DNA of 64,000 nt, from positions 67,228-131,227 of the forward strand of contig CALUCE010000003.1 of NCBI GenBank assembly GCA_943914475.1, read 5' to 3'. This document shows positions 44,605 through 53,513 of this stretch, in pieces. Every line of letters begins with the position of its first letter. Within the stretch, counting starts at the first letter, position 1. Origin of the DNA: an uncultured Anaerococcus sp. Lineage in GTDB: Bacteria > Bacillota > Clostridia > Tissierellales > Peptoniphilaceae. The position numbers and the translations under genes are program-made. The notes under the pieces were generated by a model. That model made no database searches. It was not told the origin of the DNA and saw only the letters and a list, made by a program, of their open reading frames with translations.

Positions 44605-45107
44605 CAGTATATCCTTTCAAAAGTTTCATAGTGGTCTCTGGTATAAAATATATTCCCGTCCTTGTCATAAACAAGTCTTTCAGGTCCCCTGGCTCCTCCA
44701 TAGTAGTTTACATCAGCTTCCTTGTAGGATCCTTGGGGCAGGGTTTTTTCGTAATTCCCAAAATGATCTCCACCAATGACTCCCTTGTCTGTGACTTCCC
44801 ATAAATTATTTTCTTTGGGTATCCAGCCAAGGTCCCTGGCTTCTTTTTTGGTCAAATAATTTTTGGGCAGTTTGTTATAAAAGTATATGTAGGCTGCCAC
44901 ATCCTCCATCTTATAATAGGCCTTATCCTCCTCTACATTTGCCCCTTCTGTCTGCCCATCGACCATAGAGCCCATTTCTTCAGAATAGCTGTAGGCTGAT
45001 CCACTTCCCTCAAAGCTTTGGTTTGGGGTACACGAAGATAAGCCCAAGATTAAAATAAGACCCAGTAGAATTTTCTTAAATAAGTTAATATCTTTAAATC
45101 TTTTCAT
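44604..45107 (-). CDS. lipid-anchored barnase-type ribonuclease
   Basis: 167 aa. Signal with lipobox LSSC (Cys26), so the enzyme should be a lipoprotein on the outer face of the membrane. A spacer of about 40 residues is followed by a full barnase domain (about 62-167). All catalytic residues are present: K87 (NYLTKKEA), E130 (KEADVNY), R140, R144 (GARGPER) and H159 (RDHYETF). Classical barnases are secreted free; lipid anchoring is unusual. First gene of the operon, divergent from the DUF523 gene, with AGGAG site. Confidence 0.9.
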   Translation of the reverse strand: MKRFKDINLFKKILLGLILILGLSSCTPNQSFEGSGSAYSYSEEMGSMVDGQTEGANVEEDKAYYKMEDVAAYIYFYNKLPKNYLTKKEARDLGWIPKENNLWEVTDKGVIGGDHFGNYEKTLPQGSYKEADVNYYGGARGPERLVYDKDGNIFYTRDHYETFERIY

Positions 45108-45148
45108 AAAATCACTCCTGTGTTACTATTATATCAGAAAGGAATGCT

Positions 45149-45598
45149 ATGAATATACTAATTTCAGCTTGTCTACTGGGAGATGCCTGCAGGTATGACG
45201 GCAAGGATAATCTAATAGAAGACTTTTTTGACAATCATAAAGATTTAAATTTCATAAAAATCTGTCCAGAAGTAGAAGCTGGTATGCCTACACCAAGAAA
45301 ACCTTCCGAGATAAGAAAAGGAAGAGTTTATGATTGTGAAAGCTTTGATAATACAGATTTTTTTGTAAGAGGAGCAGAACTTGCTCTGGAGAAAGCCAAG
45401 AAACATTGGGTAAAAATAGCAATCTTAAAATCAAAGTCTCCATCCTGTGGAAATGGCCTAGTTTATGATGGAACTTTTTCCAAAAAACTAGTAAAGGGAG
45501 ATGGAATCACTGCAAATTTATTAAAAAAACACGGAATTAAAGTTTTTTCTGAGAAAAACCTGGATGAATTTGAAAAATATATAAAATCCACCAAGTAG
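45149..45598 (+). CDS. DUF523 protein (TudS-like iron-sulfur desulfurase family)
   Basis: 149 aa. SACLLGDACRYDG (6-18), ICPEVEAGMPTPRKP (38-52) and ILKSKSPSCGNG (92-103) are the family motifs. C8, C39 and C100 are the expected [4Fe-4S] ligands known from TudS, a 4-thiouracil desulfurase. Site AAAGGAATG. Next to a tRNA gene, whose thiolated bases give a loose link only. Confidence 0.85.
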   Translation: MNILISACLLGDACRYDGKDNLIEDFFDNHKDLNFIKICPEVEAGMPTPRKPSEIRKGRVYDCESFDNTDFFVRGAELALEKAKKHWVKIAILKSKSPSCGNGLVYDGTFSKKLVKGDGITANLLKKHGIKVFSEKNLDEFEKYIKSTK

Positions 45599-45652
45599 AA
45601 ACTTTGAATTTCCAATATTTGTAAGAATTTCTTAAAATATTTGTAAAAATAT

Positions 45653-45681
45653 TTGACTTTTTATAAAAAGCCTAGTATACT
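45653..45681 (+). promoter_or_regulatory. tRNA-Pro promoter
   Basis: TTGACT (45653-45658), a 17-bp spacer and TATACT (45676-45681). Confidence 0.82.
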
Positions 45682-45701
45682 GGAATAGTCAGCGAGACAA
45701 T

Positions 45702-45778
45702 CGGGGTGTGGCGCAGTTTGGTAGCGCGCGTGGTTTGGGACCATGAGGTCGAAGGTTCGAATCCTTTCACCCCGACCA
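45702..45778 (+). tRNA. tRNA-Pro (anticodon TGG)
   Basis: Acceptor stem CGGGGTG (45702-45708) with CACCCCG (45768-45774), discriminator A and encoded CCA (45776-45778). Anticodon stem CGTGG/CCATG with one mismatch or G-U, loop TTTGGGA with TGG at 45736-45738. T arm GAAGGTTCGAATCCTTT. It has its own promoter and terminator. Confidence 0.96.
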
Positions 45779-45789
45779 TTTTTTTATTT

Positions 45790-45819
45790 AACGGCTAGTT
45801 TAAGCCGTTTTATTTTTTT
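45790..45819 (+). terminator. tRNA-Pro terminator
   Basis: AACGGCT (45790-45796) with AGCCGTT (45803-45809), then TTATTTTTTT. From here to the gltS leader (45912) the sequence is AT-rich without other features. Confidence 0.88.
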
Positions 45820-45926
45820 CCGTAAGGAATCTTAAATATTTCACTTAGATACTTTCATTTTTAAAATTTCATTAAATTTAATAAAAAAAATATAAAACTA
45901 CACTTGTTAGTTTGATTGGAGGAAAT

Positions 45927-47153
45927 ATGAGTATAGAATTTAACATGTTCCAAACTACAGGTTTTGCCTGCATACTTTTAATTGTTGGAAATTTACTAAG
46001 AAATAGGATTAAATTTCTAGAAAATTTTGCTATTCCACCAGCCGTTATTGGAGGATTTTTATTTTCTTTTATCAATCTTTTGTTAAGAAATAATAATATT
46101 TTAATAATAAACTTTGATACTGGGCTTCAAGATCTTTTTATGTACCTATTTTTTGTTAGCGTAGGCTATGGTGCATCGGTTTTATTCTTGAAAAAAGCTG
46201 GATCCAAGGTTTTTAAGTTTTTAATACTGGCAACAATTTTAGTATTTTTACAAAATCTTATAGCCTTGATTTTATCAAACTTTGTTGGGGTTGACAGGTC
46301 TCTTGCCCTTATGACAGGATCTACAGCCATGACAGGTGGCCATGGAACAGCAGCAGCCATTGCTCCCATGCTAGAAAAAGCAGGTTTTCCAAAAACTGAA
46401 ACAGTAGCCTTTTCTGCAGCAACCTTTGGTCTTGTAGCAGGATCATTGATGGGTGGTCCTATGGCAGCCAAACTTATAGAAAGAAGAAGGCTAATGGATA
46501 AGAGAGTTAAGTATCCTGGTCACAAGCCTTCAAGCATAATCGAGTATGGAGATTTCAAGCTTGACCAAGAATTGATCCTAAGAGGATTTTTCGCTATATT
46601 TATAGCTATCTTTTTAGGTTCTTACCTAACAGATTTTCTAAATTCACTCCTAGCCAAGCTATCTGATATAGCAAAGCTTCCAGGCTATATTGGACCTATG
46701 ATAGTAGCTGTTATTCTTAGGGCATTAAACGATAAATTTGAAAATAAAAAAGATAGGGAAGGATTTTTAGACCTAAAAGAAATCGAGGTTATAGGTTCTG
46801 TTGGACTGAATATCTTCCTTGGTATGGCACTTATGGGACTAAAACTATGGGAGCTTGCAGAGCTTGCCCTTCCTTTGGTTATCCTCCTTCTAGCCCAAAG
46901 TATTTTGATGTTTGCCTATGCAAGGTTTATTACCTTTAACTTTATGGGCAAGGATTACGATGCAGCCATTCTTGCAGCAGGCCACACAGGCTTTGGTATG
47001 GGAGCGACACCAAATGGAGTTGCAAACATGGAATCTGTTTGTGAAGAATACGAATACTCAGAAACAGCCTTCTTTGTCCTCCCCGTGGTTGGAGGTATGT
47101 TTATAGACTTTATAAATATTCTTATCATAATTCCTTTTATATCATTCTTATAA
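45927..47153 (+). CDS. gltS: sodium/glutamate symporter GltS
   Basis: 408 aa from the ATG at 45927 behind GGAGG (a TTG further upstream lies before the site). Two pseudosymmetric halves of about five helices each. TGSTAMTGGHGTAAA (about 130-145) and the second copy LAAGHTGFGMGATPNG are the substrate-site loops of GltS. It imports glutamate with sodium; these anaerobes often ferment amino acids. Single gene with terminator. Confidence 0.92.
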   Translation: MSIEFNMFQTTGFACILLIVGNLLRNRIKFLENFAIPPAVIGGFLFSFINLLLRNNNILIINFDTGLQDLFMYLFFVSVGYGASVLFLKKAGSKVFKFLILATILVFLQNLIALILSNFVGVDRSLALMTGSTAMTGGHGTAAAIAPMLEKAGFPKTETVAFSAATFGLVAGSLMGGPMAAKLIERRRLMDKRVKYPGHKPSSIIEYGDFKLDQELILRGFFAIFIAIFLGSYLTDFLNSLLAKLSDIAKLPGYIGPMIVAVILRALNDKFENKKDREGFLDLKEIEVIGSVGLNIFLGMALMGLKLWELAELALPLVILLLAQSILMFAYARFITFNFMGKDYDAAILAAGHTGFGMGATPNGVANMESVCEEYEYSETAFFVLPVVGGMFIDFINILIIIPFISFL

Positions 47154-47155
47154 GT

Positions 47156-47194
47156 AAAAAAGACTTGATTGGTAAATCCCTTCAAGTCTTTTTT
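47156..47194. terminator. bidirectional terminator between gltS and nupQ
   Basis: AAAAAAGACTTGA and TCAAGTCTTTTTT, 13-bp arms, T-runs both ways. Confidence 0.9.
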
Positions 47195-47206
47195 ATCTTT
47201 ACTTTA

Positions 47207-48142
47207 TTAAATTTCTTCTGTCAAATATGGCTTTCCATCAGCCTTTGGTGCTCTTGATTTCTTGTGGAAGATCATTAGGATTAGTAGGGTTGATATATAT
47301 GGAATCATAGATATAAACTCTATTGGAAGTCCTATGGATGTTCCACCAAGGTAGGTTGCTATTGATTGGGTTAGACCAAAGAATAAGGCTCCCAAAACAA
47401 CTCCTTGAGGTCTCCAGTTACCAAAGATAACTGTAACAAGGGCTATATATCCTTGACCAGCTATAAGGGTTGGTGAGAAGGCTGAAACTACGGCAAGCGA
47501 CATGCTTGCTCCTCCCAAACCTCCCATGAAACCTGAGAACATAACTGCCAAATATCTTGTTTTAACTACATTTACGTTTAGGGTTTCTGCTGCTTCAGGG
47601 TGTTCTCCGACAGCTATAAGTCTAAGTCCCCATTTTGTCTTATAAAGGAATACATAAAGTACCACAACCATAAGTAAGGAAATATAAACTGTGGCATGTT
47701 GGCCAAATATATTGGTCAAGGCTTGGCTTTGTATGCTTCCCCTAAATAGTCTTGGTATCTTATTTTCAAGAGGTATGGATGGAGTTTGAGTTGCCCCATC
47801 AAAGATAAGTCTTGATAGGAAAAGTGCAAGTCCTGGCGCCAAGGTGTTTATGGCTATACCTGATATGGTTTGGTCTCCTGCAAAGCTTACGGAAATTATA
47901 GCGTGAATAAGACCAAAGGCCATACCTGCAAGTCCTCCGCAAAGGAAGGCTATCCAAGGATTTCCAAGCTTGTATCCTACAGCCGCACCAACAAAGGCCC
48001 CTATAGACATCATTCCTTCAAGACCAATGTTTACTACACCTGATTTTTCACTCATCATACCACCCAGACCAGTCATCAAAACAGGAGCTGCGTTAGAAAA
48101 AGTGTTACCTATAATTAAGGCTAGCATGGTAAGGTTAAGCAT
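47207..48142 (-). CDS. nupQ: nucleoside ABC transporter permease NupQ
   Basis: 311 aa, about eight to ten helices, BPD_transp_2 family. MLGG/GLGGMMSEKSGVVNIGLEGMM-type start (residues 20-45 region) and GEHPEAAETLNVNVVKTR are characteristic of the second permease of BMP-linked nucleoside importers. Its start overlaps nupP by 8 bp. Works with NupP, NupO and the lipoprotein at 51205. Confidence 0.9.
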   Translation of the reverse strand: MLNLTMLALIIGNTFSNAAPVLMTGLGGMMSEKSGVVNIGLEGMMSIGAFVGAAVGYKLGNPWIAFLCGGLAGMAFGLIHAIISVSFAGDQTISGIAINTLAPGLALFLSRLIFDGATQTPSIPLENKIPRLFRGSIQSQALTNIFGQHATVYISLLMVVVLYVFLYKTKWGLRLIAVGEHPEAAETLNVNVVKTRYLAVMFSGFMGGLGGASMSLAVVSAFSPTLIAGQGYIALVTVIFGNWRPQGVVLGALFFGLTQSIATYLGGTSIGLPIEFISMIPYISTLLILMIFHKKSRAPKADGKPYLTEEI

Positions 48143-49373
48143 CTACATCACTCCCTTCTGTGTCTTCTGACTCGTCTGTGAGTTCTTCTACAACATCTTT
48201 TACTTCTTTTGTTTCAACTTCTGGAGTTGTTGTTTCTTTTGGACTAGTTTTTGCTACTTGAGATTTTTTTCTATTTTTTGTCATCTTTGCTTTTAGTATC
48301 ATAAATACCAAAGGAATAGCTGTAAATAGGATAATTGTTCCTATAATGATATTGATAAGCTCGCTTGGAACTCCCATAGCCCTTTGAAGGTTGGCTCCGG
48401 CGTACTTGATTCCACCAAAGAAAAGACCTGAAAAGATTGTTCCTATTGGATTGTTTGAAGCAAGTAGGGATACAGCAAGTCCATCAAAACCATAGTTTTC
48501 CATAGCTGATAGTATTGGCAAAGAATAAGTATAACCCAAAACTTGGGTAACTCCTGCCAAGGAACAAATAGCTCCAGAAATCGCCATTGATTGTACAATT
48601 TTCTTCTTGGCATTAATACCACCGTATTCTGAAGCTTCCCTATTTAGACCTACGGCCTTTAATTGGTAGCCTAGGGTTGTTTTATTTAATATATACCAAA
48701 CTATTATAACTGCTACTATAGCAAGTATGGTCCCCCAATGAATCGGCGCCCTAAAGAACTGACCGGCAAAACCGTCATATTTTTGGGCTGCATTTTCTAC
48801 CATGGTTATCTTGGCAGATTCATTGATATCATAGGATCCCATGGAATTTGGTTTTAGGTTTCTATATACTACAAAGTTTTGTAGGTAGTAGGCTATCCAG
48901 TTTAACATGATGGTCGTGATAACTTCGTGAATACCGAATTTGGCTTTTACAAGACCAACCACAGCCCCATAAAGAGCTCCCACTACCATGGCTATCAAAA
49001 CAGTTACTAGGACATGTAAAAATGGAGGAAGATTTAGCTTATAGCCAAGCAAAAATCCTACTATTGAACCAATAATAAATTGGCCCTCAGCTCCCATGTT
49101 GAAAAGTCCTGTTTGGAAGGCAAAGCATACACCCAAACCTGTTAGGATGATTGGGGTGGAGTTCACCACTGCCCAGCCCATGTTTCTTGGAGACCTAAAT
49201 ATACCTTGGACAAGGTGACCATAGGCTTCCAAAGGATGATAACCTGCTATGGCAAGTACCAAGGCTCCTACCAAAAATCCTAGGAGGATTGATACAAGGG
49301 TAAATAATATTTTTGAATCTCTAAGTCCTTTTTTCTTTTGGGCTTTGATTTGTTTTGTTTTATTTTCTGCCAT
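48135..49373 (-). CDS. nupP: nucleoside ABC transporter permease NupP
   Basis: 412 aa, about ten helices with a long charged C-terminal tail (about 355-412, many Glu/Thr/Lys). FQTGLFNMGAEGQF and AVGLNREASEYGGIN are family motifs. One-base overlap (TAATG) with nupO. Forms the channel with NupQ. The C-terminal tail is longer than needed for transport. Confidence 0.9.
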   Translation of the reverse strand: MAENKTKQIKAQKKKGLRDSKILFTLVSILLGFLVGALVLAIAGYHPLEAYGHLVQGIFRSPRNMGWAVVNSTPIILTGLGVCFAFQTGLFNMGAEGQFIIGSIVGFLLGYKLNLPPFLHVLVTVLIAMVVGALYGAVVGLVKAKFGIHEVITTIMLNWIAYYLQNFVVYRNLKPNSMGSYDINESAKITMVENAAQKYDGFAGQFFRAPIHWGTILAIVAVIIVWYILNKTTLGYQLKAVGLNREASEYGGINAKKKIVQSMAISGAICSLAGVTQVLGYTYSLPILSAMENYGFDGLAVSLLASNNPIGTIFSGLFFGGIKYAGANLQRAMGVPSELINIIIGTIILFTAIPLVFMILKAKMTKNRKKSQVAKTSPKETTTPEVETKEVKDVVEELTDESEDTEGSDVDA

Positions 49374-50896
49374 TACTTACCACCTGCCATTAGCCTACCT
49401 ATTTCAAACTCATCAGTTTCTTTTGGTAGCCTTTCTCCAACTATTTTTCCATCATATATTACTGCTATCCTATCAGATAAGTCCATTACTTCGTCTAGTT
49501 CAAAGGAAATCAAAAGAACTGCCTTGCCTTTGTTTCTCATCTCTACCAAGTATTGGTGGATAAACTCTATAGCTCCAACATCAAGTCCCCTTGTAGGTTG
49601 GGCAGCTATAAGGACATGAGGGTTGTTGGCAATTTCTCTGGCTATTATTACCTTTTGTTGGTTACCACCAGAAAGATCTGCAACTGGTGTATTTATATTA
49701 GTTGGTCTAATATCAAATTTTTCCACCAAGTCCTCAGCATTTTCCCTTATTTTGTCAAAGTTTAATCTTCCCTTGGTAGAAAATGGCTCCTTGGCTACAT
49801 TTTCCAAGATAAGATTGTCCTTTATAGGATATTCCAAGATAAGGCCTCTTTTTTGCCTATCTTCAGGTATGGAGTTCATACCTATATCTATAATCTCACG
49901 AGGAGTCGCCTTGCTGATATCTTCACCGTTAAGGATAACTTTACCCTCTTCTATTTGGGTCATACCTGTAATGGCATCTATAAGCTCTGTTTGACCATTT
50001 CCGTCAACTCCTGCTATACCAAGGATTTCTCCATTTCTTAAACTAAGATTAAGACCCTTTAGGACTTCAACTTTCCTCTTGTCCTTTACGTGGAGATTTT
50101 CTATCCTTAAGACTTCTTCTCCTACTTCTTGGTCTTCTTTTTTAACATTGAAGGAAATATCCCTACCAACCATTTTCTCAGCCAAAATATTTTCATCTAC
50201 TTCAGAAACTTTTACCTTGTCGATAAATTTTCCACGTCTGATAATAGTACAGTTGTCAGCCATGGCCTTAATTTCTGAAAGCTTGTGGGTGATGATGATA
50301 ATTGACTTATCCATGGTGGTAAGTTTTTTTACTATGTCTATAAACTCGCCAATTTCTTGAGGAGTAAGTACAGCTGTTGGCTCATCAAAGATAAGTATGT
50401 CTGCACCGTGATAAAGAGCTTTTAAAATCTCAACCCTTTGTTGCATACCAACAGAGATATCCTCTACCTTAGCATGGGGGTCTATAGAAAGACCATATTC
50501 TTCACTTAATCTTTTTACCTTTTCTTCCGCCTTTTTTCTGTCTATAAAGGCACCCTTAGTTTCTTCATAACCCAAGATAATGTTTTCAGTTACTGTAAAA
50601 GGATCTATCAACATAAAGTGTTGGTGGACCATACCCACTCCAGCTTCTATGGCTTCTTTTGGTGTCATAGAAGACCTGGTTTTTCCATTTATAGTTACAC
50701 TACCCTGAGTTGGAGGGAACATTCCATAGAGAATGTTCATCAATGTTGTTTTTCCAGCACCGTTTTCTCCCAGCAAAGCATGCACCTCACACCTGTGGAG
50801 ATCAAAGTTTATATCTGTTAGTACTTGATTGTCTCCAAAACGCTTGGTAATGTTCTTCATGCTTACTACTGGACTTTCATTTAAATATTTATCCAT
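49373..50896 (-). CDS. nupO: nucleoside ABC transporter ATP-binding protein NupO
   Basis: 507 aa, two fused ABC domains. The first has Walker A GENGAGKT and FDEPTAVLTPQE. The second has the degenerate loop GVDGNGQTE in place of Walker A and the signature LSGGNQQKV, as in all sugar/nucleoside CUT2-like ATPases. Drives nucleoside uptake through NupP/NupQ. First gene after the bmpA terminator. Confidence 0.93.
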   Translation of the reverse strand: MDKYLNESPVVSMKNITKRFGDNQVLTDINFDLHRCEVHALLGENGAGKTTLMNILYGMFPPTQGSVTINGKTRSSMTPKEAIEAGVGMVHQHFMLIDPFTVTENIILGYEETKGAFIDRKKAEEKVKRLSEEYGLSIDPHAKVEDISVGMQQRVEILKALYHGADILIFDEPTAVLTPQEIGEFIDIVKKLTTMDKSIIIITHKLSEIKAMADNCTIIRRGKFIDKVKVSEVDENILAEKMVGRDISFNVKKEDQEVGEEVLRIENLHVKDKRKVEVLKGLNLSLRNGEILGIAGVDGNGQTELIDAITGMTQIEEGKVILNGEDISKATPREIIDIGMNSIPEDRQKRGLILEYPIKDNLILENVAKEPFSTKGRLNFDKIRENAEDLVEKFDIRPTNINTPVADLSGGNQQKVIIAREIANNPHVLIAAQPTRGLDVGAIEFIHQYLVEMRNKGKAVLLISFELDEVMDLSDRIAVIYDGKIVGERLPKETDEFEIGRLMAGGK

Positions 50897-51204
50897 AATT
50901 CCTCACACTCATAACATATAATAAGTTAGTTAACTACTAATAATATATCAGATATTGAATTAATAAAAAAGAGCATTTTGTGAAATTTTGCTAAATTCAT
51001 TGAAAATTCTACCAAAAAACGCTTTCATTATAAAGAATTAGATAATTTGCGAGAAAATTAACATAAATATAGGATAAATAACAATGTTTTCACAAATTTA
51101 TCAAAAAGGGACAAAAAGATAAAGCTAGCCTTAAAACATAAAAAAGACCCTGCCAAGATTTTCCTCCTGGCAGAGTCTAGGTTAAGCTTAATTATAAGCT
51201 AGGA
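50897..51204 (-). promoter_or_regulatory. nupO upstream region with candidate cre site
   Basis: A 308-bp gap without a gene. It holds the bmpA terminator (51140-51178), a CcpA-type cre candidate on the minus strand, TGAAAGCGTTTTTT (51027-51014, 12 of 14 positions of TGWAANCGNTNWCA), and a TAGTTAACTA palindrome (near 50928-50937). I cannot assign -35/-10 boxes with confidence. Confidence 0.4.
51140..51178 (-). terminator. terminator after bmpA (possible attenuator before nupOPQ)
   Basis: AGACCCTGCCA (51145-51155) and TGGCAGAGTCT (51168-51178) pair with one internal mismatch or G-U, then TTTTTT on the minus strand. It separates the highly expressed binding protein from the transporter genes. 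Confidence 0.85.
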
Positions 51205-52296
51205 TTACATTTCATCGTAGCCCATATCTTTGAATTCTTCTTCGTTTTGTGGGACTTCTGTTTTTCCATCAATGATTTCTTGTCTTAATCCTTCAACTTT
51301 GTCTTTGATTTCTTGAGTTACAAGGTCGTTGTCAGCATAAGCTATAGTACAAGCGTCTCCGTCTTTAAGACCAAATCTTACAGTTTCTCCACCTGGGAAT
51401 TTGTCTGCTGCTATATCATCACAGATATTTTGAACAGCTGTACCTACACCCTTGATGGTTGATACTAACATATTGTCTGGAGCTTCTTCTTTTTGGTCTC
51501 TATCAACACCGATAACGTATTTGTCGTTTTCTTTTGCTGATTCGATTACACCTATACCTGTACCACCTGCTGCTTGGAAGACTACGTCTGCACCAGCTTG
51601 GTACATTTTGTTAGCTATGTTCTTTCCTGCTGCTTGGTCAGCAAAGGAGTTAGCATATTGTACTTGAACTTCGATTTCTTCGCCTTTTTCTCTAGCTGCA
51701 GCTTGAACACCAGCTCTGTAGCCATATTCAAATCTGTCTATAACTTCAGATTTTTGTCCACCTACAAAACCTACATTGTTGGTTTCACTTGTCATACCAG
51801 CAATGTATCCTACTAAGAAGGAGTTTTCGTGGTCTGCAAAGGCAACACCTACTAGGTTTTCTTGTCCGTTTACATTGTCGTTATCAATAATTGCATATTT
51901 TTGGTCTGGATTTTCATTTGCTGCCTTATCAGTAGCATCAAATAAAGCGTAACCAACTGTAAAGATAACATCTGATTCAGAATCTAGTGCAGATTCTAGG
52001 TTTGGTTGGTAATCAGTTTCTTTGTGACTTTCGATGTAGTCAAATTTGATCTTACCTTGGTCTTGGTAGTCTGTTAGACCTTCAAAAGCTGATTGGTTGA
52101 ATGATTTATCATTTACCCCACCTTGGTCTGTAACCATGGTTGCTTTTACCATATCTTCAGAGCTTACAGCTTGACCTGAACCTGTTTGTGATCCACTGTC
52201 TTGGGATCCATTACCAGCATCTTTTGAACCGCATGCTGCAAGTCCAAAGGCTATAGCTACCGCAGAGATAGCTGTTCCAAATTTTTTAATATTCAT
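51205..52296 (-). CDS. bmpA: BMP family nucleoside-binding lipoprotein
   Basis: 363 aa. Lipobox LAAC (Cys22) with a Gly/Ser-rich linker, then the BMP domain: DQGGVNDKSFNQSAFEGL, FTVGYALFDAT, NVGFVGGQKSEVIDRFEYGYRAG and DVVFQAAGGTGIGV. It is the extracytoplasmic substrate-binding protein for NupOPQ and binds purine or pyrimidine nucleosides. Site AGAGGGGG. AACGT elements at 52323 and 52341 in the leader may be regulatory. Confidence 0.94.
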   Translation of the reverse strand: MNIKKFGTAISAVAIAFGLAACGSKDAGNGSQDSGSQTGSGQAVSSEDMVKATMVTDQGGVNDKSFNQSAFEGLTDYQDQGKIKFDYIESHKETDYQPNLESALDSESDVIFTVGYALFDATDKAANENPDQKYAIIDNDNVNGQENLVGVAFADHENSFLVGYIAGMTSETNNVGFVGGQKSEVIDRFEYGYRAGVQAAAREKGEEIEVQVQYANSFADQAAGKNIANKMYQAGADVVFQAAGGTGIGVIESAKENDKYVIGVDRDQKEEAPDNMLVSTIKGVGTAVQNICDDIAADKFPGGETVRFGLKDGDACTIAYADNDLVTQEIKDKVEGLRQEIIDGKTEVPQNEEEFKDMGYDEM

Positions 52297-52415
52297 ATTT
52301 CCCCCTCTAATATTAAAAATATAACGTCTTTTACTATTACAACGTTTCTTACCATTAAGTCTACTATTTTTTTCTATATATGTCCATAGAAAAAGCTTTT
52401 ATAGCAGGCGAATTT

Positions 52416-53441
52416 CTATTTTTGGCTTACAAAAGCTTTAAGCAAATCAAAAAGACCACCTAGAGCTTTTTCGTGAGTTCTTTCATATCCATGACTTGCT
52501 GCAATACCTGCTCCTACAAGTGCATGCCTAAAGTCATGGTCACTAGCTACAGCGGCTGATGCATCAGAACCATAGAAAGGATAGATATCTATAGCATAGT
52601 CGATTTCTTCTTTTTTGGCTACATCTATTAATTCATTGGTCAAGTCATAGTTGTATGGGCCTGAAGAGTCCTTAGCACATATAGAAACCTTGGTTTCGTC
52701 AGTGGCAAGGTCACCATAAACAACCCCCATATCCACAGCTATCATATCTACTATTCCCTCAGGTTGACCACTGGCAGCTCCGTGACCAACTTCTTCATAG
52801 ACTGTAAACATCACATATAAAGGTCTGTCTATTTTAATTTCCTCTTCTTTTATAGCCTTGGCTAGGGCCAAAAGTACACCAGCAGATGCCTTGTCATCTA
52901 GATGTCTAGATTTTACAAAGCCGTTAGATATGGTAAATCTCGGATCTAAAGCCACAAAATCTCCACTAGAAATTCCTAATTTTTCTGTTTCTTCCTTGGA
53001 ATTTGTAAGCTCATCTATAACTATTTCCATATTTTCATCATTTCTTTCAACCTTTTTTGGAAAGTCTGAACCATGAACAGCTGGCTCGTTAAGTCTGAAA
53101 GTTCCTGTATATTCCTTGCCAGACCTAGTATAGATTACTACATTTTCTTGTTCAGCATAGGCCAAAGGAAAACCACCCAAAGTAGTCACCCTAAGTCTAC
53201 CATTGTTTTTGATAGATCTTACCATAAGGCCAAGAGTATCAACATGGGCAGAAAGCAAAAGCCCATTTTCATTTCCTTCTACTATAGGAACTACAACATT
53301 ACCCTTCTTGGTTTGGTAAGGTTTGTAACCAAGTTTTTCAAACTCATCCATAAGGTAGGCTTCACATTTTTTTGTAAAACCAGTAGGTGAAGGTTTGGTA
53401 CAAAGTTCTTCAATATAATTTTCTATAGTTTTAATATCCAT
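52416..53441 (-). CDS. M42 family metalloaminopeptidase
   Basis: 341 aa. SAHVDTLGLMV (metal H65-like), SRHLDDKASAG, VYEEVGHGAASG and GSDASAA are the dinuclear zinc/cobalt site motifs of M42 (PepA/YsdC/TET) peptidases. PSPTGFTKKCE at the start is typical. Cytosolic, trims short peptides. Single gene with AGGAGG. Confidence 0.93.
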   Translation of the reverse strand: MDIKTIENYIEELCTKPSPTGFTKKCEAYLMDEFEKLGYKPYQTKKGNVVVPIVEGNENGLLLSAHVDTLGLMVRSIKNNGRLRVTTLGGFPLAYAEQENVVIYTRSGKEYTGTFRLNEPAVHGSDFPKKVERNDENMEIVIDELTNSKEETEKLGISSGDFVALDPRFTISNGFVKSRHLDDKASAGVLLALAKAIKEEEIKIDRPLYVMFTVYEEVGHGAASGQPEGIVDMIAVDMGVVYGDLATDETKVSICAKDSSGPYNYDLTNELIDVAKKEEIDYAIDIYPFYGSDASAAVASDHDFRHALVGAGIAASHGYERTHEKALGGLFDLLKAFVSQK

Positions 53442-53488
53442 ATTTCCTCCTATAAAAAGAATCTTCTTTATTAATTATATTTCACTTG

Positions 53489-53513
53489 AGTCTTTTATCC
53501 AAGTTAAAAGACT
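53489..53513 (-). terminator. hairpin overlapping the end of the ABC exporter gene
   Basis: AGTCTTTTA (53489-53497) with TAAAAGACT (53505-53513), overlapping the stop codon. No U-tract follows on the minus strand, so it may protect the mRNA end rather than stop transcription. Confidence 0.45.

Noticed and set aside
51080..51112. Rex operator in the nupO upstream region
   Set aside because: TTGATAA and TTGTGAA elements are in direct, not inverted, orientation with wrong spacing.
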